Shown: positions 1 to 7,739 of the stretch, piece after piece
Layout: each line of letters begins with the position of its first letter
How positions within the stretch are numbered: the first letter of the stretch is position 1
From: Komagataeibacter intermedius TF2
Lineage (GTDB): Bacteria; Pseudomonadota; Alphaproteobacteria; Acetobacterales; Acetobacteraceae
NCBI RefSeq assembly: GCF_000964425.1
Contig: NZ_BANF01000013.1
Span: 1 to 49,646, forward strand
Length of the DNA: 49,646 bases
Direction: 5' to 3'
Notes under the pieces: generated by a model
The model's database searches: none
What the model was told of the DNA's origin: nothing
The model's input: the letters and a program-made list of their open reading frames with translations, nothing else
Made by a program: the position numbers and the translations under genes

Positions 1-186
1 CTGCGCGAAGGCATCGCCTACTGCGAAAGCGTGCGCGACTTCGTTTCCCGCGATCTTCTGCTCAAGATCCTGGTCAACGAGGAAGAACACGAGGACTTCC
101 TCGATCGCCAGTTCGACCTGATCCGTCAGGTGGGGATCGAGCGTTACATTCACCTCAACTCCGCCCCTGCCCCCGAACAGGAATAA
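1..186 (+). CDS. bfr: Bacterioferritin, C-terminal part (5' truncated by window edge)
   Basis: The window opens inside a reading frame that runs from base 1 to a TAA at 184-186, giving the last 61 residues. They contain DFVSRDLLLKIL and NEEEHEDFLDRQFDLI, which match the last helices of bacterioferritin. The glutamate/histidine pair EEEH is the C-terminal half of the ferroxidase di-iron site. Bacterioferritin is a 24-subunit cytoplasmic haem-containing iron store that oxidises Fe(II) and mineralises it. A short Pro/Ala tail (SAPAPEQE) follows the conserved core. The start and first helices lie outside the window. A strong hairpin directly follows the stop. Family assignment is from recognisable sequence; the full length cannot be checked here. 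Confidence 0.85.
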   Translation: MREGIAYCESVRDFVSRDLLLKILVNEEEHEDFLDRQFDLIRQVGIERYIHLNSAPAPEQE

Positions 187-198
187 CCGGGGAAACCG

Positions 199-228
199 GG
201 CCATGCTTCCCGTGCGGGAAGTGTGGCC
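199..228. terminator. Bidirectional hairpin between bfr and tetR
   Basis: Inverted repeat GGCCA (199-203) / TGGCC (224-228) encloses CTTCCC (206-211), loop GTGC and GGGAAG (216-221), with one 2-nt mismatch. It lies 12 bases after the bfr stop and just before the convergent tetR stop, so it can serve both genes. No clear U-tract follows. Confidence 0.6.
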
Positions 229-231
229 TGC

Positions 232-903
232 CTATGGCTGTTCCGCCCGTCGGCCGCGGGGCAGCGTTCCGGCCAGAAACAGTTCCACGGCCTGATCGAT
301 ATGGTGCCGCGTGGCATCATCCAGCCTTGCTGCGACCAGCCCCAGGACGGCCTGCTGGAACGGGTACTGGATCACCGCAGCCGTCAGGTAGTCCGCCGCG
401 AAACCGATATCGTCAATTTCGATTTCCCCTTTCCGCACACCTTCCTGCAGGGCATCGCCAATCAACCCGGCAGCCCTGCGGGCGCCGTGTGAATGAATAT
501 TGCGGGCAAGGGCCGGAAACTGCCGGCTTTCGGCGGATACCACGCGGTACATGCCCACGCTGCGGTCCATCAGCAGCCAGTCCAGCAGCAACGTGCAGAC
601 TGAAACAAGGCGTGAACGGATATCCCCTTCGGCTGGCATCAACAGCGCCAGCGCATCCAGCCGCATGTCAATCGTGGCGCTGACGGCGGCTTCAAACAGC
701 ACGGCTTTGCTGCGGTACCGCGCATATAGGGTACGTTTCGTAACCCCTGCCGCATCCGCCACCATGTCCACGCTGGTCGCCCTGAACCCCTGATCGAAGA
801 ACAGCCGGACAGCTTCCTCCAGAATCCGTTCGGACAATGTCGCGGCCTCCGCAATGGATGGACGCCCCATGCGACCGGGACGGGTATGTTCCTTGCCTGG
901 CAT
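232..903 (-). CDS. TetR/AcrR-family transcriptional regulator
   Basis: A 223-residue protein of typical TetR length. The N-terminal helix-turn-helix domain (about residues 22-68) carries AERILEEAVRLFF-like helix 1 and the motif DMVADAAGVTKRTLYARYRSK, where the recognition helix ends in the classic tyrosine/phenylalanine-rich turn. The rest is a helical ligand-binding and dimerisation domain whose ligand cannot be read from sequence. It is divergent from the yhiI-rbbA-yhhJ-type exporter operon. The shared promoter region holds two copies of a 10-bp motif, so the likely role is drug- or stress-responsive repression of that exporter and of itself. The basic N-terminal extension before the domain (TRPGRMGRPS) could contact the minor groove. 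Family is certain; target is inferred from position. Confidence 0.9.
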   Translation of the reverse strand: MPGKEHTRPGRMGRPSIAEAATLSERILEEAVRLFFDQGFRATSVDMVADAAGVTKRTLYARYRSKAVLFEAAVSATIDMRLDALALLMPAEGDIRSRLVSVCTLLLDWLLMDRSVGMYRVVSAESRQFPALARNIHSHGARRAAGLIGDALQEGVRKGEIEIDDIGFAADYLTAAVIQYPFQQAVLGLVAARLDDATRHHIDQAVELFLAGTLPRGRRAEQP

Positions 904-983
904 CCTGCTGCTGCTTTCCTCCTGCCCTGACGACCGGCCTGGTTACACGGGCCGCGCATAACGCACATATGGCATATGCCAGA

Positions 984-1056
984 CCGTAAAATACACTGTA
1001 CGGGATATTTTATGGGTTGCTTTCTTTTTTAAATTTAAAATACACTTATACGTATA
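984..1056. promoter_or_regulatory. Candidate TetR operators with repeated AAAATACACT
   Basis: The AT-rich divergent region (904-1219) contains AAAATACACT twice, at 988-997 and 1037-1046. Both copies are followed within one to three bases by TACG. The first copy lies inside two inverted repeats: CCGTA/TACGG at 984-1003, and TAAAATA (987-993) / TATTTTA (1006-1012). The second runs into the palindrome TATACGTATA (1047-1056). A neighbouring palindrome TTTAAATTTAAA sits at 1028-1039. Two matching sites between a TetR gene and an exporter operon fit autoregulated repression, but this is inference. Confidence 0.5.
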
Positions 1057-1219
1057 CATATTAGAGTTCTCAATACCTTCCGCCTTCCCCGCAGTCCGGA
1101 TGTAATTTTCCCGTCGAAAAGTTCAGATACCCGCCTCTGGATCAATGCATGACCTTACTTTCCATCGCATATACCCCGTAACGGCAGGGCTGCCCGTATT
1201 GACCTTTGAGGAAAGATTC

Positions 1220-1282
1220 ATGATCGCGTCATTTCATTTGCATACGACCTGCGCGGGACAGCCGGAAGGTGCCGCAGCATGA
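1220..1282 (+). CDS. Possible 20-residue leader ORF coupled to the exporter operon
   Basis: An ATG at 1220 is preceded by a near-ideal ribosome-binding site (GAGGAAAG, 1209-1216) and opens a 20-codon frame ending in TGA at 1280-1282. That stop overlaps the ATG of the membrane-fusion gene (1279) in an ATGA arrangement, as between later genes of the operon. The peptide (MIASFHLHTTCAGQPEGAAA) has no recognisable domain. It may be a translated leader that couples ribosomes onto the operon, or a chance frame with a fortuitous ribosome-binding site. The main gene also has its own site, GGAAGG, at 1264-1269. Confidence 0.35.
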   Translation: MIASFHLHTTCAGQPEGAAA

Positions 1283-2265
1283 AGTGGCGTGATGCAGCAA
1301 TTGGCGCGGGTATTGCCGTAATCGTGGGGATCGGTGGGGCGGGATGGTACGTGGTCCAGCACCGCGGCGACCTGCCCGCGGGCCTTGCACGCGCCAACGG
1401 ACGGCTGGAACTGGCCCGCATTGACGTGGCGGTCAAGTATCCCGGCCGCATCACCGAACTGGATTTCCATGAAGGGGATACGGTCGCCAGCGGCCAGGTC
1501 CTGGCGCGCGAGGACGACACGACCGCACGCGCACAGGTCGATGCGGCGCGCGCGCGCCTGCGTGCGGCACAGGCCGATGTCGCCCGTGCGGGAGCGGAAC
1601 GCGACGCACGCCTGTCGGCCCGGCACCTTGCCCAGCTTGACCTTGACCATGCCCGCACCATGTTCCGCCAGCATCTGGTGTCTGATATGGAAGTATCGCA
1701 GCACCAGACAAACCTCGATACCACGACTGCCGCCGCCGATGCCGCCGGCCGGGCCGTGGACGCGGCCCAGGCGGCCGTGGATGCAGCGCAGGCGCAGGTG
1801 ACGGAAGCGGCCTCCGCCGATGATGACATGACGATCCGCGCGCCGGTGGCGGGCCGGATCGAATACCGCATCGTGGAAAAGGGCGCCGTGCTGCCGGGCG
1901 GCAGTCGCGTGGCCTCGCTACTGGACCCGACGGACATGTACCTGACCATTTTCTTCCCCTCGCAGCAGGCCGGGCGGCTGCGCGTGGGGGATCAGGCGCG
2001 TATTGCACTTGACGCCCTGCACCAGCAGGTGATTCCGGCCACGATCTCTTTCATCTCGCCCGAAGCGCAGTTCACGCCCAAATATGTCGAAACCGCAACC
2101 GAGCGGGACAAGCTGGTCTATCGGGTGAAGCTGCGTGTCTCCCCCGAAACGGCCCGGCATTATGGCGACGTGCTGAAATCGGGCATGACGGGCGATGGGT
2201 ATGTGCGCACCGACCCGTCCGCCCGCTGGCCCGCGACACTTGATGTAGCCGATGCCCCGCAATGA
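1279..2265 (+). CDS. yhiI: HlyD-family membrane fusion protein of ABC exporter (YhiI-like)
   Basis: A 328-residue periplasmic adaptor. Residues about 6-26 form one N-terminal membrane anchor. Next come half of a biotinyl-lipoyl domain (VAVKYPGRITELDFHEGDTV), a long Ala-rich coiled-coil hairpin (about 84-175), the second lipoyl half (IRAPVAGRIEYRIVEKGAVL) and a beta-barrel region. Such proteins bridge an inner-membrane exporter to an outer-membrane channel. The stop overlaps the next ATG (2262), giving tight translational coupling with the RbbA-like ATPase. Gene order adaptor, double ATPase-permease, permease matches the enterobacterial yhiI-rbbA-yhhJ operon. The start is supported by GGAAGG nine bases upstream. 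Substrate unknown. Confidence 0.88.
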   Translation: MKWRDAAIGAGIAVIVGIGGAGWYVVQHRGDLPAGLARANGRLELARIDVAVKYPGRITELDFHEGDTVASGQVLAREDDTTARAQVDAARARLRAAQADVARAGAERDARLSARHLAQLDLDHARTMFRQHLVSDMEVSQHQTNLDTTTAAADAAGRAVDAAQAAVDAAQAQVTEAASADDDMTIRAPVAGRIEYRIVEKGAVLPGGSRVASLLDPTDMYLTIFFPSQQAGRLRVGDQARIALDALHQQVIPATISFISPEAQFTPKYVETATERDKLVYRVKLRVSPETARHYGDVLKSGMTGDGYVRTDPSARWPATLDVADAPQ

Positions 2266-5030
2266 GCGCCGATACGCCGCATAACCCGGCGGGCATCACC
2301 ATTGCGGGGGTTACGCACCGCTATGGCGCGGTCACGGCGCTGGCTGACGTGACGCTGGACCTGCCCGCGGGCACCACCATCGGCCTGGTCGGGCCGGATG
2401 GGGTGGGCAAGTCCACCCTGCTGGGCCTGATCGCGGGGGTGCGGCGGCTGCAGACGGGCACGCTGAACGTGCTGGGGGCGGATATGGGGGAGCGCCGCGC
2501 GCGTGAGGCGTTCCTGCCACGTGTCGCCTTCATGCCGCAGGGGCTGGGCCGCAACCTGTACCCCACGCTGTCTGTCTGGGAAAACATCGATTTTTTCGCC
2601 CGCCTGTTCGGGCTGGACGCGCAGGCGCGTGACGCGCGCATCCAGCGCCTGCTGGACGCCACGGGCCTGGCCCCCTTCCCCAACCGGGCGGCAGGCCACC
2701 TGTCGGGTGGCATGAAGCAGAAGGTCAGCCTGTGCTGTGCGCTGGTGCATGACCCCGATCTGCTGATCCTGGATGAACCGACCACGGGCGTCGATCCGCT
2801 GTCACGCCAGCAGTTCTGGACACTGGTGGACCAGCTGCGCAGGGAACGGCCGTCCATGACGGTCATCGTCTCCACCGCGTATATGGATGAGGCGGAGCGG
2901 TTTTCGTGGCTGGTGGCCATGGATGGCGGCAAGGTCCTGATCAGTGACCGGACCCATAGCGTGCTGGAACGCACGCACACCACATCACTGGAAGACGCCT
3001 ACATATCGCTGCTGCCCGATAACAAGCGCCAGCAGGCCAGCGGCTTCGTCATCCCGCCCTATACCGATCCCGGCGGCCCGCCCGCCATCGAGGCCGAACA
3101 CCTGACCCGCCGTTTTGGCAGCTTCACGGCGGTCAGCGATGTCAGCTTCACCATCAGCCGGGGCGAGATTTTCGGCTTCCTCGGCTCCAACGGCTGTGGC
3201 AAGTCCACGACCATGAAGATGCTGACCGGCCTGCTGGACGTAACCAGCGGTACGGCAAAGCTGTTCGGGGAACAGATCACGGCGGGCGACATGAAAACCC
3301 GCATGCGCATCGGTTACATGTCGCAGGCGTTCTCGCTGTACGAGGAACTGACCGTGCGGCAGAACCTCATGCTGCAGGCGCGGCTGTACCGCATGCCAGC
3401 GGGCAAGGCCGCGCAGGCGGTCGAGCAGTCGCTTGATTCGTTTGAACTGCGCCCCTATGCCGATGTCAGCCCCGCCTCCCTGCCGCTGGGTATCCGCCAG
3501 CGCCTGCAGCTGGCGGCGGCGTGCATCAACAACCCCGAAATCCTGATCCTTGACGAACCGACCTCGGGCGTGGACCCCGCCGCGCGCGACATGTTCTGGC
3601 GGCACCTGATCCGCCTGTCGCGTGAAGGGCATGTGACGATTTTCGTGTCCACCCACTTCATGAACGAAGCGGCGCGGTGTGACCGGATCTCGCTCATGCA
3701 CCGGGGTCACGTTCTGGCGGTCGGCACGCCAGCCGAACTGGTTAAAAAACGCGGGGCGCCCAATCTGGAAGCCGCCTTCATCGCCTATCTGGAAGATGCC
3801 GAGGCCGCAACCGACGCGCAGGCCCCGCCGCCGAAACCGGCTACGCCCACGCGCGCATGGTGGCACGGCGTCAGCAGCACGCTGACCGCCCGCTTTGGCC
3901 GGATGGGCGGAAGCTGGCTGCCACGGGCATGGGCCTTCGCCCGGCGCGAGGCGGTCGAACTGCTGCGCGACCGGCTGCGCCTGACCTTTGCGCTGCTCGG
4001 ACCGCTGATCCTGCTGGTGGTGGCGGCATCCAGCATTTCATTCGACGTGGAAGGGGTCGGCTTTACCGTCAGCGACCATGACCGCACCACCATCAGCCGC
4101 CAGCTGATCGACAGTTTCCGTGGCTCGGCCTATTTCCATGAACGGGCACCGGTGGCCGATGCCGATACGCTGGATCGCGCCATCCGCAACGGGCGTGTCC
4201 AGCTGGCGCTGGATATTCCCGCAGGCTTCGCGCGCGACATGGAAGCGGGACGCAGGCCGGAAGTGGGCGTGATCATTGACGGCGCGGTTCCCTTCCTTGC
4301 GGCCAATGTGCGGGCGTATGTCACCGGCGTGCTGGGGGGATATGCGTCCACGCTGGGACGGGAACTGCCACGGGGGCCAGCAACCCCCATCACGATCGAG
4401 CCGCGTTTTTCCTATAATCAGGAATTCCGCAGCATTTACGCCATGACCCCCGGCGTCATCATGCTGGCGCTGATCCTGATCCCGACCATGCTGACCGCGC
4501 TGGGCGTGGTGCGTGAAAAGGAGGTGGGGTCGATCGTCAACCTGTATGCGTCCCCCGCATCGGTCGGGCAGTACCTCATGGGCAAGCAGGCGCCGTATGT
4601 GGCGCTGGCGACGATCAGCTACTTCATGCTGGTGGCGGTGGCCGTAATCATCATGGGCGTGCCGCTGAAGGGATCGCTGCTGGCGCTGACGGTGGGGGGC
4701 GTCCTGTTCGTGCTGTCGGCCACCGGGCTGGGGCTGCTGATCTCGACCTTTGTCAGTTCGCAGGTCGCGGCCATTTTCGGCACGTCCATCATCTGCCTGA
4801 TCCCGGCGGTCAATTTTTCGGGGCTGCTGTATCCCGCTTCAACCCTGACGGGGATCAGCCGCATCGTGGGGCTGGGCTTCCCGGCATCATGGTACCAGCT
4901 GATCAGCCTTGGCTGCTTTACCAAAGGCCTGGGAATCAGCAGCTTCTGGCCCATGTATATCGCGCTGGCCGCCTTCGGGGCCGTCTATATGCTGGCGGCC
5001 CGCCTGCTGCTGAAAAAACAGGAAGCATGA
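2262..5030 (+). CDS. rbbA: RbbA-type fused ABC ATPase-ATPase-permease
   Basis: A 922-residue fusion, close to the roughly 910 of E. coli RbbA. The first nucleotide-binding domain has Walker A GPDGVGKST (44-52), signature LSGGMKQKV (about 147) and Walker B LLILDEPTTGVD (about 167). The second has GSNGCGKST (about 308) and Walker B ILILDEPTSGVD (about 427), but a degenerate signature LPLGIRQRL (about 407) in place of LSGGQ. I recall this variant as typical of the RbbA group. The last third is an ABC-2 permease with one early membrane helix (about 577-597) and a cluster near the C-terminus. RbbA was first described as a ribosome-associated ATPase; the context here argues for an exporter role with the adjacent adaptor, permease and outer-membrane factor. 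Confidence 0.9.
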   Translation: MSADTPHNPAGITIAGVTHRYGAVTALADVTLDLPAGTTIGLVGPDGVGKSTLLGLIAGVRRLQTGTLNVLGADMGERRAREAFLPRVAFMPQGLGRNLYPTLSVWENIDFFARLFGLDAQARDARIQRLLDATGLAPFPNRAAGHLSGGMKQKVSLCCALVHDPDLLILDEPTTGVDPLSRQQFWTLVDQLRRERPSMTVIVSTAYMDEAERFSWLVAMDGGKVLISDRTHSVLERTHTTSLEDAYISLLPDNKRQQASGFVIPPYTDPGGPPAIEAEHLTRRFGSFTAVSDVSFTISRGEIFGFLGSNGCGKSTTMKMLTGLLDVTSGTAKLFGEQITAGDMKTRMRIGYMSQAFSLYEELTVRQNLMLQARLYRMPAGKAAQAVEQSLDSFELRPYADVSPASLPLGIRQRLQLAAACINNPEILILDEPTSGVDPAARDMFWRHLIRLSREGHVTIFVSTHFMNEAARCDRISLMHRGHVLAVGTPAELVKKRGAPNLEAAFIAYLEDAEAATDAQAPPPKPATPTRAWWHGVSSTLTARFGRMGGSWLPRAWAFARREAVELLRDRLRLTFALLGPLILLVVAASSISFDVEGVGFTVSDHDRTTISRQLIDSFRGSAYFHERAPVADADTLDRAIRNGRVQLALDIPAGFARDMEAGRRPEVGVIIDGAVPFLAANVRAYVTGVLGGYASTLGRELPRGPATPITIEPRFSYNQEFRSIYAMTPGVIMLALILIPTMLTALGVVREKEVGSIVNLYASPASVGQYLMGKQAPYVALATISYFMLVAVAVIIMGVPLKGSLLALTVGGVLFVLSATGLGLLISTFVSSQVAAIFGTSIICLIPAVNFSGLLYPASTLTGISRIVGLGFPASWYQLISLGCFTKGLGISSFWPMYIALAAFGAVYMLAARLLLKKQEA

Positions 5031-5034
5031 CGGC

Positions 5035-6162
5035 ATGATGCGCTGGCTGGTCAATGTGGGTCTTCTGTGCAGCAAGGAACTGCGCAGCCTTGTGCATGAT
5101 CGCGTGCTGCTGGGGCTGATCGTGTTTGCGTTTTCCGCAGGTGTGCTGCTGGTGGCCAACGGGGTGAAGGTGGAGGTCTCCAACGCCACCATCGCCTTTA
5201 TCGATGAAGACCATTCCGCCCTGTCGCGCCGGATGCGCGACGCGGTGCTGCCGCCCTATTTCAAGCCCCCCGTGCTGGTGGACCGCGCGCAGGCCCTGCA
5301 TGGCATGGATGAGGGCGACTACATTTTCGTTGTCGACATCCCGCCCAATTTTGAATCCGACGTCATGGCCGGGCGCACGCCCGCCATACAGTTGCGGGTG
5401 GACGCCACCGCCATGACACAGGCGGGACTGGGCACGGCGTACCTGAATGAAATCATGCTGGCGGAAGTTACCGACATGCTGCATGCGCCCGCACTGGTGG
5501 ACCAGATCCCCTTTACCGCGCCCAGCCGTATCCGCTTCAACCCCAACAGTGAATCGAAATGGTTCACTTCGGTCATGCAGATCGTGACCAACATCACCAT
5601 CCTGTCCATCGTGCTGGTGGGGGCGGCGGTGATACGCGAACGCGAACATGGCACGCTGGAACATCTGCTGGTCATGCCCGTCACGGCCAGCGAGATCGCG
5701 GTGGCCAAGATTGTCACCAACGGGCTGGTCATTTTCGCGGGGGCCATCATTTCCCTGTGGCTGGTGGTGCATGTCTGGCTGGGGGTGCCGCTGGCGGGAT
5801 CGATCACGCTGTTTGCCGCGTGTTCGCTGCTGTACCTGTTTTCGGCCACGGCGCTGGGTATCATGCTGGCGACGGTCGCCCCCACCATGCCGCAGTTCGG
5901 GCTGCTGGTCGTGCCGGTCTATGCGGTGGCGTACCTGCTGTCGGGGGCGGCAACGCCGGTGGAAAGCATGCCCCCCGCCATGCAGGTGGTGGTGCGCTTC
6001 CTGCCCACCACACAGTTCGTGAACCTGTCACAGGCCATCCTGTACCGTGATGCGGGACTGGGGGCGATCATCCAGCCGCTGCTGACCGTAACCGTGACGG
6101 GGATTGTCTTTCTTGTATTTGCGCTCGCGCGCTTCAGATCCATGTTGGCAAGGCAGGAATAA
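5035..6162 (+). CDS. yhhJ: ABC-2 type transporter permease (YhhJ-like)
   Basis: A 375-residue integral membrane protein of the ABC-2 permease family. One N-terminal helix (about 22-42) is followed by a large extracytoplasmic domain (about 45-175). Five or so helices then end the protein, with the conserved REREHGTLEHLLVMPVTASEI segment characteristic of drug/polysaccharide exporters. It would pair with the permease half of the RbbA-like protein to form the membrane channel. It starts 4 bases after the rbbA stop; tandem ATGs at 5035 and 5038 are equally possible. Its TAA shares a base with the next gene's ATG (6162). Length matches E. coli YhhJ (about 374). Substrate is not evident. Confidence 0.88.
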   Translation: MMRWLVNVGLLCSKELRSLVHDRVLLGLIVFAFSAGVLLVANGVKVEVSNATIAFIDEDHSALSRRMRDAVLPPYFKPPVLVDRAQALHGMDEGDYIFVVDIPPNFESDVMAGRTPAIQLRVDATAMTQAGLGTAYLNEIMLAEVTDMLHAPALVDQIPFTAPSRIRFNPNSESKWFTSVMQIVTNITILSIVLVGAAVIREREHGTLEHLLVMPVTASEIAVAKIVTNGLVIFAGAIISLWLVVHVWLGVPLAGSITLFAACSLLYLFSATALGIMLATVAPTMPQFGLLVVPVYAVAYLLSGAATPVESMPPAMQVVVRFLPTTQFVNLSQAILYRDAGLGAIIQPLLTVTVTGIVFLVFALARFRSMLARQE

Positions 6163-7601
6163 TGAGGAACAGATTGGCACGGGTCGCCTGCATGGGGGGC
6201 GTTGCGATGGCCGTGGGGCTGGTGGCGGGGTGTTCGCCATTCCACACGCGCGCGCCGGCATCGCACGTCGTGGTACCGGGACAGTTTTCACAGGCCCCCG
6301 TAACCACGGTCCCGGCAACCGACCTGACGCGCTGGTGGGAAGCATGGCATGACCCGGCCCTGGTGCAGGCGGTGGATACAGCCCTTGCCGCCAGTCCCGA
6401 CATCCGCATTGCGCGTGACCGCGTGCGTGAGGCGCGTGCGATGCATACAGTCGCGAAATCCGCGCTGTATCCCACCGTGGGCGCAACAGGAAACATGATG
6501 GGCGGCGGCATGTACTGGCGCAATCCCAGCGCCCTGCCCACCAGTGGCGATCCCGGCACCGACGGGCATCTTGCCGGTATCGGCGCATCATGGGAACCGG
6601 ACCTGTTCGGCGGGCGCCATGCGGATGTGAAGGCCGCAAAGGCGGGCATGCAGGCGGAGGAAGAATATTTCCATGGCGTGCAGATGGTCATCGCCGCTGA
6701 TGCCGCCAGTGACTACCTGCAGGCGCAGGGACTACAGCGCCAGATCGCCCTGACCGACCGCAGCATCGGCATGCTTGAACAGCTACGCCGTTATGGCCAG
6801 GCGCGGTTTGCCGCCGGGCAGGCAACAGCGGCGGACGTGACGGGCGTTGACCAGAAGCTGTCGGATCTGAAGGCGCGCAGGCCCGTGCTGGTAGCCCGGC
6901 TTGACCTTGTGCGCAGGCGACTGGCCGTGCTGTCGGGCCAGGTGCCTGAAGGGCTGTCTGCGCTTGCACCGCCACCCGCCTATTACGTGCCCCCGGCACC
7001 GGCGGGACAGATGCCGGATACCGTTCTGGAACGCCGCCCCGACATCCGTGCCCGGCGGGATCAGGTGGATGCGGCCCTCAACCGGCTGAAAAGTGCGAAA
7101 ACCGACCTGCTGCCCCGCTTCGGGCTGGAATTCTTTGGCGGGGACGGACGGCTGCGCTTTGACGGCATTCCCGGCCTGTCGGGCACGGGGGGACTGATCG
7201 CGCTGACCACGTACCTGCCGATCTTTACCGCCAACCGCATACAGGCCCGCATACATGCCGCCAGCGCGCGGCTGGATGCAGCGGTGGCAGGCTATGACAA
7301 CAGCATCCTGCATGCCCTGGCGGAAGTCGAGGACGGATATGAAAACCGCCTGAGCCTTGATGGCCGCGATACGGACCTGACCCGTGCGCAGCATCAGGCC
7401 GAACAGGTCGCCCGTGACATGATGGGGCTGTATGCAGGTGGCCAGCGCACGTTTGGCGATGTGCTGAGCGCGCGCATGACGGCACTGGATGCGCAGGCCA
7501 GCGTCCTGAGCAATCAGGATGCCCGCACGACCGCCACCATTCAGCTTGCCCGCGCGCTGGGCGGGGGCTGGCAGCAGGAAAGCGTGGAAGTTCACAAATA
7601 A
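6162..7601 (+). CDS. NodT-family outer-membrane efflux lipoprotein
   Basis: A 479-residue TolC-like protein. The N-terminus is a lipoprotein signal with lipobox LVAGC (acylated Cys24). Two copies of the outer-membrane efflux repeat follow, each with long amphipathic helices; conserved pieces include LTRWWEAWHDPALVQAVDTALAASPD near the start and ERRPDIRARRDQVDAALNRL at the second repeat. It would form the trimeric beta-barrel exit duct for the upstream adaptor and ABC exporter. It overlaps the yhhJ stop by one base and is the last gene of the operon. A dedicated outer-membrane partner inside a yhiI-rbbA-yhhJ operon is notable, because the E. coli operon relies on a channel encoded elsewhere. 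Confidence 0.9.
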   Translation: MRNRLARVACMGGVAMAVGLVAGCSPFHTRAPASHVVVPGQFSQAPVTTVPATDLTRWWEAWHDPALVQAVDTALAASPDIRIARDRVREARAMHTVAKSALYPTVGATGNMMGGGMYWRNPSALPTSGDPGTDGHLAGIGASWEPDLFGGRHADVKAAKAGMQAEEEYFHGVQMVIAADAASDYLQAQGLQRQIALTDRSIGMLEQLRRYGQARFAAGQATAADVTGVDQKLSDLKARRPVLVARLDLVRRRLAVLSGQVPEGLSALAPPPAYYVPPAPAGQMPDTVLERRPDIRARRDQVDAALNRLKSAKTDLLPRFGLEFFGGDGRLRFDGIPGLSGTGGLIALTTYLPIFTANRIQARIHAASARLDAAVAGYDNSILHALAEVEDGYENRLSLDGRDTDLTRAQHQAEQVARDMMGLYAGGQRTFGDVLSARMTALDAQASVLSNQDARTTATIQLARALGGGWQQESVEVHK

Positions 7602-7739
7602 TAGAAGCCTTGGAACGCCGCTTTTTTCCAAAAACGTGGTGTTTCATGGCCCCATCTGGAAAAATATTTACCAGAAACTTCTTTTAAACGGGAACATGCC
7701 AGACACTTCATATCCCGGTTCTGCCGTATCAGGACGCAA

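Noticed and set aside
7610-7631. TTGGAA/TTCCAA inverted repeat after the first efflux operon as a terminator
   Set aside because: The stem is only 6 bp, A/T-rich, with a 10-base loop. Too weak to call, although a T-run lies inside it.
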